A stretch of DNA of 64,000 nucleotides from Piscinibacter sp. GTDB taxonomy: Bacteria; Pseudomonadota; Gammaproteobacteria; Burkholderiales; Burkholderiaceae_C. The DNA is taken from positions 372,001 to 436,000 of the forward strand of contig JADJJI010000015.1 of assembly GCA_016706565.1 (NCBI GenBank). The letters run 5' to 3'. A program made the position numbers and the translations under genes. The notes under the pieces were generated by a model. It was not told the origin of the DNA, made no database searches, and was given only the letters and a program-made list of their open reading frames with translations. Shown here piece after piece: positions 55,638 to 64,000 of the stretch (position 1 is the stretch's first letter; every line of letters begins with the position of its first letter).

Positions 55638-56156
55638 TCAGGGCTCCACCCACACCGGGGGCGTGTCGAAGCGGACTTCGTCGCAATCGCCATCGGCCTG
55701 CGGCCCGCCGCGATCGATGACGACGAAGTCGGTGTCGGCGTCGATCGCGATCAGCGGGTGATGCCAGGTGCCCGGCGCGTAGTTGACGCCCTGGCCCGGC
55801 GCTGCGACGAAGCAGCGCAGCAGCGCCGGGTAGGGTTGCGGCCCCGGCGGCGCGACGACGACGAGAAATCGCCGCGGCGCCAGCGCCATGAAGGCCTGGC
55901 TGCCCAGCTGGTGACGCTCCATCAGGCTCAGGCGCAGCGGCAGCGGCCGCGCCTTCGCGCGGAAGATGCTCAGCCGCGTGTGCCCGCCCTCGCGGCCGGT
56001 GTCGATGCGTGCCAGATCGTCGAAGCGCCGCGCCCAGCCCTCGTTGATGGTGAAGGGCGAAGCGCGGTCGGCGGCCTCGATGACGTCGCCGAAGGTCTGG
56101 AAACGATGCGCGTCCAGCGGCTCGATCGGCAGCACGCGGCGGTCGGGGTCGGTCAT
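55638..56156 (-). CDS. allA: Ureidoglycolate lyase
   Basis: A 172-residue cupin-fold protein of the AllA family (RVLPIEPLDAHRFQTFGDVI, GHTRLSIFRAKARPLPLRLS, MERHQLGSQAFMAL, NYAPGTWHHPLIAI). AllA splits ureidoglycolate to glyoxylate and urea in ureide/allantoin breakdown. It lies nine bases after the RpiR regulator gene, last of the likely hydantoin/ureide operon. Confidence 0.9.
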   Translation of the reverse strand: MTDPDRRVLPIEPLDAHRFQTFGDVIEAADRASPFTINEGWARRFDDLARIDTGREGGHTRLSIFRAKARPLPLRLSLMERHQLGSQAFMALAPRRFLVVVAPPGPQPYPALLRCFVAAPGQGVNYAPGTWHHPLIAIDADTDFVVIDRGGPQADGDCDEVRFDTPPVWVEP

Positions 56157-56165
56157 GGCGGGGCC

Positions 56166-57032
56166 TCAGCAGTCGATGTCGTCGAGCGCGCCGGTCTGGC
56201 CGCCGCGGCGATCGCGGAAGGCCAGGCCCATGGCCAGCGTCTGCGCCAGGCACATCGCCGAGGTCAGCGAGCGGAAGCCGAGCAGCCCGGCGTCGTTCAC
56301 GGCCAGCACCAGCTCGGCGCCGCGCGCCACCGGGCTGAGCACGCCGTCGGTGATGGCCAGGCGCTTCGCGCCGGCGCGCTGCACCTGCTCGCAGACCTGC
56401 AGCGTGTCGGCCGCGTAGGGCGGGAAGCTGATGGCGATGAGCAGGTCGCGCGGGCCCACCGCGCCGGCCTGCTCGGCGATCGCGCCGCCCAGGCCGGTGA
56501 TCTGCACGCTCGGCCGGCCGACGCGGTTCAGCGCGTAGGCGAGGTAGGCGGCCACCGCATACGAGCGGCGCAGGCCGAGCACGTGCACCAGCCGCGCCTG
56601 GCGGATCAGGCGGATCGCGCGGTCGAGATCGAGGCTGGCTGCGTCGTCGCGCAGGTGCTCCAGCGACACCATGTTGGCCTGGCTGAAGGCACGCAGCACC
56701 TCGGTGGGGTCGGACGGGTCCTCGATCGCCAGCTCGCCGCCGAAATGGCGGATGCGCTCCCGAAAGCTCGGTGCTGCGGCGCGCTGCAGCGGCGCGAGGA
56801 AGAGGCGCTGCAGCTCGCCGTAGCCCGAGAAGCCGAGCGACTGCGCCATGCGGATGAAGGCCGACGCGGCAATGCCCGAGGCCTGCGCGACCGCAGCCAC
56901 CGGCTGCAGCGCGATGTCGTTGGGGTGCTCGAGCGCGTACTGCGCGGCAGCGCGGGCGCGCGGCGTCAGGCTCTCGCTGGCCTGGCCGATGGCGTCGCGC
57001 AGCTGGTCGAGCGTGGCGGGTTTGTCCATCAC
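56166..57032 (-). CDS. RpiR-family transcriptional regulator
   Basis: A 288-residue protein with an N-terminal RpiR HTH (QPVAAVAQASGIAASAFIRMAQSLGFSGYGELQRLF) and a C-terminal SIS domain (VHVLGLRRSYAVAAYLAYALNRVGRP, LLIAISFPPYAADTLQVCEQV). SIS domains of this family sense phosphosugars or other small ligands. It lies between the hydantoinase and allA on the same strand, so it probably regulates this operon. Start ATG at 57032. Confidence 0.9.
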   Translation of the reverse strand: MMDKPATLDQLRDAIGQASESLTPRARAAAQYALEHPNDIALQPVAAVAQASGIAASAFIRMAQSLGFSGYGELQRLFLAPLQRAAAPSFRERIRHFGGELAIEDPSDPTEVLRAFSQANMVSLEHLRDDAASLDLDRAIRLIRQARLVHVLGLRRSYAVAAYLAYALNRVGRPSVQITGLGGAIAEQAGAVGPRDLLIAISFPPYAADTLQVCEQVQRAGAKRLAITDGVLSPVARGAELVLAVNDAGLLGFRSLTSAMCLAQTLAMGLAFRDRRGGQTGALDDIDC

Positions 57033-57061
57033 GCCATGCTAAGGGTGGTGGCGGGCCCGGC

Positions 57062-58474
57062 TCAGAACGCGCGCACCTCGCCGCGCGGCACGAAGCGGCC
57101 CATGCCCTCGCGGCCGTGCCAGTCTGGCCCGTCGACGATCAGCTCGCCGCGCAGGAACACCTTCTCGACCTTGCCGCGCAGCGTACGGCCCTCGAGCAGC
57201 GTGTAGTCGCAGTTGGAGTGCAGGTCCTTCGCGCGGATGATTTGCGTGGCGGCGGGGTCGAACAGCACGACGTCGGCGTCGCTGCCCACCGCGATCGTGC
57301 CCTTCTTCGGGAACAGGCCGAACAGCTTGGCCGGCGTGGTGGAGGTGAGCTCGACGAAGCGGTTCAGCGACAGCTTGCCCTGCATGACGCCGATGTCGAA
57401 CAGGCTGGCCAGCCGCGTCTCGATGCCCGGCGCGCCGTTGGGGATCAGCGAGAAGTCGTCCTTGCCGCGCTGCTTCTGCAGTCGGTAGCCGAGGTGGCCT
57501 TCCTTCATGCAGAAGGGGCAGTGGTCGGTGGCGATCACCTGCAGGTCGTCGTAGCGCAGTGCGCGCCAAAGGTGCTTCTGGTCGTCGGGCGTGCGCAGCG
57601 GCGGCGTCATTACGTACTTGGCGATCTCGAAGTCGTCGGTCGAATACACCGAGTCGTCGAACAGCAGGTAGTGCGGGCAGGTCTCGGCGAACACCGGGAT
57701 GCCCTCGTCGCGCGCCGCGACGATGTGCTTGAGCGCCTGGTTCGACGACACGTGCACGAAGTAGATCGGCGCATTGGCCAGTTCCGCCAGGCGGATGCCG
57801 CGGTGCGTGGCCTCGCCTTCCATGATCGCCGGGCGCGTCATCGCGTGGTAGCGCGGCGAGGTGTGGCCGGCCTCCAGCGCCTCCTTGATGAGCAGGTCGA
57901 TCACCGTGCCGTTCTCGGCGTGCAGCGCGACCATGCCGCCGTCGGCACCCACCTGGCGCAGCATCTGGAAGATCGCCGCGTCGTCGGCCATCATCACACC
58001 GGGGTAGGCCATGAACATCTTGAAGCTGGTCACGCCCTCGTGGCGCATCGCATGGCGCGTGTCGGCCAGCACCTGCGCGTCGACGCGGGTGACGATGCAG
58101 TGCAGGCTGTAGTCGATGTTCACCTGCGGCTCGGCGCTGCGCTGGGCGCGCGCGATGGCGCCCAGCACCGAGTCCTGTGCCGTCTGCAGCGCGAAGTCGA
58201 CCACCGTGGTCGTGCCGCCGAAGGCCGCCGCCTTGGTGCCGCTGGCGAAGGTGTCGCAGGTGATCGTCGGGCCGATCACGTTCTCCATGTGCACATGGGT
58301 GTCCACGCCGCCGGGCAGCACGTACAGGCCGGAGGCGTCGACCACCTTCACGTCGGGGCCGACCTCGAGCGCCGTGCCGATGGCGCGCACCACGCCGCCC
58401 TGCATCAGCACGTCGGCCACGTAGTCGTCGCTCGCGGTGATGACGCGGCCGTTGCGGATCAGTGTCGAGCTCAT
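57062..58474 (-). CDS. Dihydropyrimidinase/hydantoinase
   Basis: A 470-residue cyclic amidohydrolase with an intact binuclear metal site: His60 and His62 (GVDTHVHMEN), carboxylated Lys152 (TSFKMFMAY), His185 (ALHAENG), His241 (FVHVSSNQ) and Asp317 (ATDHCPFC). It opens dihydropyrimidine, hydantoin or related rings; the substrate is not fixed by sequence. Length is usual. Its start overlaps the aminotransferase stop (ATGA), so both are co-translated after an ABC importer. Confidence 0.9.
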   Translation of the reverse strand: MSSTLIRNGRVITASDDYVADVLMQGGVVRAIGTALEVGPDVKVVDASGLYVLPGGVDTHVHMENVIGPTITCDTFASGTKAAAFGGTTTVVDFALQTAQDSVLGAIARAQRSAEPQVNIDYSLHCIVTRVDAQVLADTRHAMRHEGVTSFKMFMAYPGVMMADDAAIFQMLRQVGADGGMVALHAENGTVIDLLIKEALEAGHTSPRYHAMTRPAIMEGEATHRGIRLAELANAPIYFVHVSSNQALKHIVAARDEGIPVFAETCPHYLLFDDSVYSTDDFEIAKYVMTPPLRTPDDQKHLWRALRYDDLQVIATDHCPFCMKEGHLGYRLQKQRGKDDFSLIPNGAPGIETRLASLFDIGVMQGKLSLNRFVELTSTTPAKLFGLFPKKGTIAVGSDADVVLFDPAATQIIRAKDLHSNCDYTLLEGRTLRGKVEKVFLRGELIVDGPDWHGREGMGRFVPRGEVRAF

Positions 58475-59700
58475 GCGATCACCTCCTCGAAAGCGCGGAT
58501 CAGCCGGTCGATCTCGGCTTCGGTGTTGTAGTGCGCCATCGACACGCGCACCACGCCGCCCTGGCCCTGCAGGCCGAGCGACTCGATGAGCCGCCTCGCA
58601 TAGAAATCGCCGAAGCGGATGCCGATGCCGTGGCCGTCGACGTGGCGCACGATGGATTCGCTGGGCGTGTCCGCGACGACGAAACTGATGGTCGGCACGC
58701 GCTGGCCGTCGGTGGCGGACGGCCGGCCGATGATGCGCACGCCCTTGCGACCGCGCAGCCAGCCGAGCAGCCGTTCGGCGAGGCGGTCTTCATGCGCCGC
58801 GAAGGCATCGAAGGCGGCCTGCATGCGCTGGCGCGGCGTGCCGCTGGCGCCCAGCGCGGTGCCGGTGTCGCACAGGTACTCGTGGATGCCGATGCAGCCG
58901 TACGAGAGCTCGTAGTTCACGTTGCCCGGCTGCAGCTTGTAGGGGATGACCTCGGGGCCGATGAAGAAGTGGTTCAGGCTGGGCAGCGCGAGCAGCAGCT
59001 CGCGGCGGCCCCACATCACCGCGTAGTGCGGGCCGAACACCTTGTAGAAACTGAACACCACCACGTCGGCGCCGCAGGCCTGCACGTCGACCAGCCGGTG
59101 CGGCGCATAGGCCACCGCGTCGACGCAGACGCGCCCGCCGGCGGCATGCACGCGGCGCGACACCTCTTCCACCGGGTTGACGGTGCCGAGGATGTTCGAC
59201 GCGTGCGTCATCGCCAGCCAGGTGGTGCGCGGCGACAGCAGGCGATCGAGGTCGGCGAGTTCGAGCGCGAGGCTGTCGCGGTTGACCTCCCACACCTTGA
59301 TCACCGCGCCGGCCTCGGCCAGGCGCGTCCAGCCGCCGATGTTGGACTCGTGGTCGGTGTTGGTGACGATGATCTCGCCGCCGGGCTTCACGCCCAGGCG
59401 CAGCGCCTGGGTGAGGACGAACATCAGCGCGGTGGTGGCGCCGCCCATCACCACCTCGTCGTCGTGAGGCGCGTTGATCAGCTCGGCGACGGCGCGGCGC
59501 GCGGCCAGCACCTTCTCGCCGGCACGCTGCGAATCGGCGTAGCTCGCGCCGAGCTGCACGCTGCTGGTCAGCAGGTAGTCGCGCACGCGGTCGGCCACGC
59601 GGCGCAGCACCTGCGAGCCGCCGGCGTTGTCGAGGAACACCGTGTCGCCGGCGAGGGCCGGGAACTCGGCGCGGATCTGTTCGAGGTTCAGTGCGGTCAT
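58471..59700 (-). CDS. Class V aminotransferase / cysteine desulfurase-like enzyme
   Basis: A 409-residue PLP enzyme: FLDNAGGSQVLRRVADR at the N-terminus, TNTDHESNIGGWTRL, VDAVAYAPHRLVDVQ and the PLP lysine in VVFSFYKVFGPHYAVMW. It belongs to the SufS-related cysteine-desulfurase-like branch, but the usual Cys loop of true desulfurases is not seen. In this operon it more likely acts on an amino acid or amine made from a ring-opened substrate (inference). Seven bases separate it from the ABC ATPase. Confidence 0.8.
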   Translation of the reverse strand: MTALNLEQIRAEFPALAGDTVFLDNAGGSQVLRRVADRVRDYLLTSSVQLGASYADSQRAGEKVLAARRAVAELINAPHDDEVVMGGATTALMFVLTQALRLGVKPGGEIIVTNTDHESNIGGWTRLAEAGAVIKVWEVNRDSLALELADLDRLLSPRTTWLAMTHASNILGTVNPVEEVSRRVHAAGGRVCVDAVAYAPHRLVDVQACGADVVVFSFYKVFGPHYAVMWGRRELLLALPSLNHFFIGPEVIPYKLQPGNVNYELSYGCIGIHEYLCDTGTALGASGTPRQRMQAAFDAFAAHEDRLAERLLGWLRGRKGVRIIGRPSATDGQRVPTISFVVADTPSESIVRHVDGHGIGIRFGDFYARRLIESLGLQGQGGVVRVSMAHYNTEAEIDRLIRAFEEVIA

Positions 59701-59706
59701 CTGAAG

Positions 59707-60441
59707 TCAGTGCGGAAGAATGGCCTGCAGGAAAGCCTGGGTGCGCGCCTCGCGCGGCGCGCCGAAGAACTGCTCTGGCGGCGCCTGCTCCACCACCACG
59801 CCGGCCTCCATGAAGACCACGCGGTCGGCCACGCGCCGGGCGAAGCCCATCTCGTGGGTGACGATGACCATCGTCACGCCGGTGTGCGCCAGCGCCTGCA
59901 TGACGGCCAGCACCTCGCCCACCATCTCGGGGTCGAGCGCCGAGGTGGGCTCGTCGAACAGCAGCACCTTGGGCTCCATCGCCAGCGCGCGGGCGATCGC
60001 CACGCGCTGCTGCTGGCCGCCGGAGAGCTGCCCCGGCAGCTTGTCGCAGTGGTCGGCCAGGCCCACCTTGACGAGCAGCGCGCGCGCGCGTTCGTCGGCC
60101 TGCGCCCGCGGCATGCCGCGCACGCGCAGCGGCCCGAGCGCCACGTTGTGCAGCGCGCTCAGGTGCGGGAACAGGTTGAAACTCTGGAACACCATGCCGA
60201 CCTCGGCGCGCACCTTGGCCAGCGCCTTGCCTCGCACGACCTTCTCGCCGTCCACGCGCACCTCGCCGCGCTGGTAGTCCTCGAGCAGGTTGATGCAGCG
60301 GATCAGCGTCGACTTGCCCGAGCCCGAGGGCCCCACGACGACGACCACTTCGCCGGGCGCGATGCTCAGGTCGATGCCCTTGAGCGCGTGGAAGGCGCCG
60401 TAATGCTTGTGCAGCCCGCTGATCTGGACGATGGCGCTCAT
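59707..60441 (-). CDS. Polar amino acid-type ABC transporter ATPase
   Basis: A 244-residue ATPase: Walker [17 protein letters not shown], signature [15 protein letters not shown], Walker [19 protein letters not shown], switch [13 protein letters not shown]. The sequence and length are of the GlnQ/HisP amino-acid import group. It overlaps the permease gene by four bases, making a three-gene importer with the binding protein. Confidence 0.94.
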   Translation of the reverse strand: MSAIVQISGLHKHYGAFHALKGIDLSIAPGEVVVVVGPSGSGKSTLIRCINLLEDYQRGEVRVDGEKVVRGKALAKVRAEVGMVFQSFNLFPHLSALHNVALGPLRVRGMPRAQADERARALLVKVGLADHCDKLPGQLSGGQQQRVAIARALAMEPKVLLFDEPTSALDPEMVGEVLAVMQALAHTGVTMVIVTHEMGFARRVADRVVFMEAGVVVEQAPPEQFFGAPREARTQAFLQAILPH

Positions 60442-61109
60442 CGCGTGGCCTCGCGGTGCCGCGACTCGAAGTGGCCGACCAGCCGCACCAGCGGCAGCAG
60501 CAGCGCGAGATACAGCAGCGCCGCGCCGATCAAGGGCGTCGGGTTGGCGGCCAGCGCCTGCGCCTGCGTGGCTTGCTTGAGCAGGTCGGGCATGGCCACC
60601 ACCGAGGCCAGCGCGGTGTCCTTCAGCACGTTGATGCAGTTGCTCGTCAGCGGCGGCGTGACGATGCGCAGCGCCTGCGGCAGCACCACGTCGCGCATGG
60701 TGTTCAGGAAACCCAGGCCGATGGCCTCGGCGGCCTCGAACTGGCCCTTCGGGATGGCCTCGATGCCGGCACGGAAGATTTCCGCCGTGTACGCGCAGGA
60801 CACCAGCGACAGCGCCGTGGCCGCCGCCGCGAACGACGACAGCCGCACGCCGACGAAGGGCAGCGCGTAGTAGACGAGCACCAGCAGCACGAGCAGCGGG
60901 ATGGAGCGGAACACGTCGATGTAGACGCGTGCCGCGGCGCGCAGCGGCGCGATGCCGTACAGCCGCAGCAGCGCCATCAGCAGCCCGCTGACCATGCCCG
61001 CGACGATGCTCACCAGGCCGAGCAGCACTGTCACCCCCAGCCCCTCGAACAGCAGCGGCAGCGCATCGCGCAGCACGCGCCAGTTGAAGAAGGTGGTGAT
61101 CAGGTCCAC
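60438..61109 (-). CDS. Polar amino acid-type ABC transporter permease
   Basis: A 223-residue HisM/GlnP-like permease with about five helices and the EAA loop [30 protein letters not shown]. Only one permease gene is present, so the transporter would work as a homodimer. It begins 54 bases after the binding-protein gene stop, with no clear terminator between. Confidence 0.92.
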   Translation of the reverse strand: MDLITTFFNWRVLRDALPLLFEGLGVTVLLGLVSIVAGMVSGLLMALLRLYGIAPLRAAARVYIDVFRSIPLLVLLVLVYYALPFVGVRLSSFAAAATALSLVSCAYTAEIFRAGIEAIPKGQFEAAEAIGLGFLNTMRDVVLPQALRIVTPPLTSNCINVLKDTALASVVAMPDLLKQATQAQALAANPTPLIGAALLYLALLLPLVRLVGHFESRHREATR

Positions 61110-61163
61110 GCGGGGGCGGCGGGCAGGTCGCGGGGCGGGTCAGCCGGACGGTCGGTCAGCCGA

Positions 61164-61943
61164 TCACTTCGGCATGTCCAGCACCTTCACCGTGGCGCCT
61201 TCGGCCGGCGGCATGCTGCCGAACCACTTCTGGTGCGTCTTGGCGATGAAGCCTTCCTTCTTCAGCGCGGTCAGCGCGTCGTTCACTTTTGCGGCGTCGG
61301 CGAAGGTCTTCGCGAACATGAACGAATAGCGCTCGCCGGTCGGGATGCGGCCGGCCACGCGGTACTGCGGCTTGTCCTTGATGTAGTACTCGACGGCCGG
61401 GATGTCGCTGATGTAGCCGTCGATGCGGCCGGCGGCGAGGTCGAGCATCGCCGGCGCCAGGCCCTCGTAGCGGGAGATCTTGGCGATCTTGTACTTGCCG
61501 GTGTTCTCGGTGGCCCAGATGTCGCCGGTCGAGGCGGTGTCCACGCCGACGGTCTTGCCCGACAGGTCTTCGAGCTTGTTGATCGGGCTGGCCTTGAGCA
61601 CCGACAGCGACTGGTCGCTGTCGTAGTAGGGCTGCGCGAAGGCCAGCGTCTCCAGGCGCTTGGGCGTGATGGTGATCGACGAGATGGCGATCTGAATGCG
61701 GCCCGAGAGCACCGCCGGGAACAGGCCGTTGAAGGGAATGTTCTCGATCTTCACGGTGTTGCCGGTGCGCTTGGCGACCTCGTTGACGAGGTCGATCTCG
61801 AAGCCGACGAACTTGCCCTGGGCGTCCTGGAACTCCCACGGCACGTTGCCGATGTTGGCGCCGACCGTCCATTCGGCGGCGAGGGCAGGGGCCGCCATGG
61901 TGGCGGCGAGCGTGAAGACGGCGGCGAATCTGCGGAACTTCAT
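61164..61943 (-). CDS. Polar amino acid-type ABC transporter substrate-binding protein
   Basis: A 259-residue SBP family 3 protein with signal peptide (1-22, ALA). Typical stretches are FQDAQGKFVGFEIDLVNEVAKR, FNGLFPAVLSGRIQIAISSI and TITPKRLETLAFAQPYYDSDQ. The ligand is unknown; operon partners suggest a hydantoin-, ureide- or amino-acid-like compound. GGAGTCGC lies upstream of the start. First gene of the run that ends at allA. Confidence 0.92.
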   Translation of the reverse strand: MKFRRFAAVFTLAATMAAPALAAEWTVGANIGNVPWEFQDAQGKFVGFEIDLVNEVAKRTGNTVKIENIPFNGLFPAVLSGRIQIAISSITITPKRLETLAFAQPYYDSDQSLSVLKASPINKLEDLSGKTVGVDTASTGDIWATENTGKYKIAKISRYEGLAPAMLDLAAGRIDGYISDIPAVEYYIKDKPQYRVAGRIPTGERYSFMFAKTFADAAKVNDALTALKKEGFIAKTHQKWFGSMPPAEGATVKVLDMPK

Positions 61944-62142
61944 GGGTGCGACTCCTGGGGGGTGAGGGCGCGGCACGCAGCGTGCCGATCGAAGGGCCAT
62001 CCTAGGAGATTGGAGCAAACAGTTCAAGAGAAAGTCGCAATGAAGCATCCACACCAACGCGGTGCGGCGCCCGCCGTGCTGGTGCACGCGCCGCACCATC
62101 CCGAGCCCGAAGCTGTCATCGCATAGCATCGGCCCCGTGGTG

Positions 62143-63105
62143 ATGTCGCGCCCCTTCCTGATGCGCCTGGCCGGTCTCGCCGTGCTGGCGGCGCTGCTGT
62201 CGGCCTGCGGCTCGGGCCCGAAGACGCGACCGGGCCGCGACGGCCCCGAGGCCAACCCGCCCGCGCGCCTGTCGGAGGTGCCCGACGCCGAGCCGAAGAT
62301 CGAAGCGATCCGCAGCGGCGGGCCGAACAAGCCCTACGAGGTGCTGGGCCAGAACTACACGCCGATGACGCAGGACCGCAGTTTCAGCGAGCGCGGCCTC
62401 GCGTCCTGGTATGGCAGAAAGTTCCATGGCCGGCGCACGGCCAGCGGCGAGGTCTACGACATGTACGCGATGACGGCGGCGCACCCGACGCTGCCGCTGC
62501 CGAGCTACGCGCGCATTCGCAACCCGGCCAACGGCCGCGAGATCATCGTGCGCGTCAACGACCGCGGGCCCTTCCACAAGGGCCGCATCGTCGACTTGAG
62601 CTACACCGCGGCGCTCAAGCTCGACCTGCTGCGTGGCGTGGCCCCGGTGGAGCTGGAGCGCATCACCTTCGCGGAGATTCGCAGCGGTGCCTGGCGGCGC
62701 GACGCGGCGCCGACGGTGGTGGCGCGAGCACCGGCCGCCGAAGCGGTGCCGGCCAACGCGGCGCCTGCCGTTGCCGTGGCCGCCGCGCCCCTGGACGTGG
62801 CGCCGCCGCCGATGGCGCCGCCGGAGCCCGAGGTGGATGGCGCCCCTTTACGGCCCCTGGCCAGCGCACCGCGCGGCTTCTGGATCCAGCTCGGCGCCTT
62901 CCGCCAGCGTGACGGCGCGGAGAGCTTCCAGCGCCGCGTCGCCGACGAGCTCGACTGGCTGTCGCCGCAGCTGGCCGTTTTCGTCGACACGCCCTTGTTC
63001 AGGCTGCAGGCCGGGCCCTATGCGAGCCGCGACGAAGCGCGTGCCGGCGCCGAGCGTGTGCGCGAGGCGCTGCAGCTCGTGCCGGTGATCGTGGAGCGGA
63101 AGTGA
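62143..63105 (+). CDS. rlpA: Septal-ring lytic transglycosylase-type lipoprotein RlpA
   Basis: A 320-residue lipoprotein (lipobox LLSAC near residue 22). The double-psi beta-barrel domain is at about 80-175 (GLASWYGRKFHGRRTASGEVYD, VRVNDRGPFHKGRIVDLSYTA, holding the catalytic His/Asp of RlpA) and a SPOR domain occupies the last 75 residues (WIQLGAFRQRDGAESFQRRV, LFRLQAGPYASRDEA), which targets denuded septal glycan. A Pro/Ala linker separates them. Start at 62143 is preceded by two in-frame GTG codons that might also be used. Confidence 0.92.
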   Translation: MSRPFLMRLAGLAVLAALLSACGSGPKTRPGRDGPEANPPARLSEVPDAEPKIEAIRSGGPNKPYEVLGQNYTPMTQDRSFSERGLASWYGRKFHGRRTASGEVYDMYAMTAAHPTLPLPSYARIRNPANGREIIVRVNDRGPFHKGRIVDLSYTAALKLDLLRGVAPVELERITFAEIRSGAWRRDAAPTVVARAPAAEAVPANAAPAVAVAAAPLDVAPPPMAPPEPEVDGAPLRPLASAPRGFWIQLGAFRQRDGAESFQRRVADELDWLSPQLAVFVDTPLFRLQAGPYASRDEARAGAERVREALQLVPVIVERK

Positions 63106-63108
63106 CGG

Positions 63109-63633
63109 CTACTTTTTCTGAGCGAAGTGCTCGTCGTAGCGATGGACAAAATCTTTCGCGGCCAGCGGCAGGTGGCAGGCGCGGCAGGTGCTCAGGTCAT
63201 CCGGTCCCTTCTGGCCGTTGGCCAGGTAGCTCGCATAGACCCAGTTGCCGTTGCGCAGCGACTCGGCCACGCCCTGGCCCCAGCCGGCGTTCTTGCCCAT
63301 CACGAACACGCGCAACAGCTCGGCCTTGACCAGCTTTCCGTCCGCGCCGGTGGCGAGGCTGCCGTCCGGGTTCGCCTTGGCGGCGTAGTTTTCCATCACG
63401 AAGACCGTGCCGTTGCCGAATCCGGTCGAGGCGCTGCCGGCGGCGGCAGTCGGGTTCATGTAGATCTCGCGCACCTGCTTGGCATCGGGCCGCTGGACCG
63501 CGCTGAGAAACTTCGGCCACGACTTGTAGTCGGCGGGAACGGCGAGTTCACCGTCGTTCAGCGCCTTGGGGCCGGTGGCACAGCCGGCCACGAGCGCGGC
63601 GCCGGCGAGCGAGAGAAGAAAATTGCGGACCAT
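63109..63633 (-). CDS. Cytochrome P460-family lipoprotein
   Basis: A 174-residue protein with lipoprotein signal (LVAGC near residue 18) and the P460 fold: YKSWPKFLSAVQRPDAKQVREIYMN, GNGTVFVMENYAAK, and a single haem motif CRACH near residue 154. Family members include P460 (Lys-crosslinked haem oxidising hydroxylamine) and cytochrome c'-beta (binding NO). Candidate crosslink lysines exist, but which type this is cannot be told here. It converges with rlpA, three bases apart. Confidence 0.82.
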   Translation of the reverse strand: MVRNFLLSLAGAALVAGCATGPKALNDGELAVPADYKSWPKFLSAVQRPDAKQVREIYMNPTAAAGSASTGFGNGTVFVMENYAAKANPDGSLATGADGKLVKAELLRVFVMGKNAGWGQGVAESLRNGNWVYASYLANGQKGPDDLSTCRACHLPLAAKDFVHRYDEHFAQKK

Positions 63634-63662
63634 CGAAGACTCCCTTCAGAGGGGGCGTCGAA

Positions 63663-63676
63663 TTGACGCCGATCAA
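63663..63676. promoter_or_regulatory. Anr/FNR-type sequence upstream of the P460 gene
   Basis: On the minus strand it reads TTGATCGGCGTCAA, a fit to TTGAT-N4-GTCAA. Its centre is only about 37 bases before the start codon, too near for ordinary class II activation, and it overlaps the stop of the neighbouring aminotransferase gene. It could repress or be chance. Confidence 0.3.
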
Positions 63677-64000
63677 CTGTAGGCCACAGTCTCGACGTAG
63701 CGCGAGTCCTCGTGCAATCCCCAATAAGCCTGCTGCAACTGCAATGTCACCGGCCCGAAGGCGCCGCTGGCGCGGCCGGCCACCGGCACGCCGTCGACGC
63801 GGCTGATGCCGATCACGCCGCCGCCGGTGCTGCTCAGGAACACCTCGTCGGCACGCTTCAGGTCGGCCACCGGCAGCGCAGCCTCGCGCACCGGGATGCC
63901 ATGCGCGCGCGCCAGTTCGATCACCGTGCGGCGCGAGATGCCTTCGAGCACGCCGGCCGCCGGCGTGACCAGCGTGCCGTCGACGAGCGCAAAGACGTTG
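63673..64000 (-). CDS. Class IV aminotransferase, C-terminal part (runs off the right edge)
   Basis: The last 108 codons of a PLP fold-type IV enzyme: DGTLVTPAAGVLEGISRRTV, ELARAHGIPVREAALPVADL, ADEVFLSSTGGGVIGISRVD. These match the C-terminal half of D-amino-acid or branched-chain aminotransferases (BCAT-like) with the LEGISRRTV stretch near the cofactor. The catalytic lysine and N-terminus lie beyond base 64000, so the exact substrate class is open. Confidence 0.82.
   Translation of the reverse strand, partial: NVFALVDGTLVTPAAGVLEGISRRTVIELARAHGIPVREAALPVADLKRADEVFLSSTGGGVIGISRVDGVPVAGRASGAFGPVTLQLQQAYWGLHEDSRYVETVAYS

Overview
The window is about 69-70% GC and reads as chromosome of a nitrogen-fixing betaproteobacterium of the order Burkholderiales; the genus cannot be fixed from the sequence alone. 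Pointers are the FixABCX flavin-bifurcating set, nif genes interleaved with isc-type Fe-S genes, BoxB of aerobic benzoyl-CoA breakdown, an mxaRSACKL block and a C-terminally GNAT-fused acyl-CoA ligase. Nitrogenase structural genes (nifHDK) and nifB are not in the window.

Layout. 0-6 kb: end of a quinone oxidoreductase-like gene, a DegP/HtrA protease, a hybrid histidine kinase, then a scarred stretch (4.1-6.0 kb) with an atypical kinase-like gene and a frameshifted histidine-kinase fragment. 6-9 kb: a proline-repeat lipoprotein paired with a TIR-domain membrane protein, and a haem-binding lipoprotein. 9-13.8 kb: a P-type ATPase and a two-component system. 13.9-18.6 kb: a sigma54-type operon nifE-nifN-nifX-DUF269-DUF683-fdxB-nifQ. 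18.5-22.5 kb (minus strand): an operon for a Tat-exported ferredoxin, an NrfD/DsrP-type quinol-binding membrane protein, a four-haem cytochrome, an unknown 142-residue protein and a hemerythrin. 22.8-27.8 kb: a solitary boxB and modABCE (modB is frameshifted). 28-30.3 kb: ahpC-ahpF. 30.6-35.4 kb: an isc-type operon (iscS-iscU-two A-type carriers-hscA-fdx) behind a sigma54-type promoter. 35.5-38.2 kb: Pat-like acyltransferase. 38.6-46.2 kb (minus): mxaRSACKL-like genes and a NarL/NarX-class two-component pair. 46.4-54 kb: NifA site and sigma54 promoter, nifV-nifW-fixABCX-ferritin-like gene, then nifA behind a perfect Anr/FNR box. 54-62 kb (minus): a DUF2145 pair and a hydantoin/ureide operon with RpiR regulator and ABC importer. 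62-64 kb: rlpA, cytochrome P460, and the C-terminal part of a class IV aminotransferase.

How it fits together. The nif parts supply FeMo-cofactor scaffold (NifEN, NifX), Mo delivery (NifQ, ModABC, ModE), homocitrate (NifV), Fe-S clusters (Isc set), low-potential electrons (FixABCX, FdxB), oxygen and peroxide handling (hemerythrin, ferritin-like protein, AhpCF) and control (NifA with the oxygen-sensitive cysteine motif). Three operons carry GG-N10-GC promoters, one with a perfect TGT-N10-ACA NifA site. Anr/FNR-type boxes sit upstream of nifA and in the divergent region between boxB and the NrfD operon. The main items for follow-up are the NrfD-cytochrome-hemerythrin operon, the TIR/lipoprotein pair, the structured leader of modA, and the lone boxB with its tandem TGCA-containing repeats.
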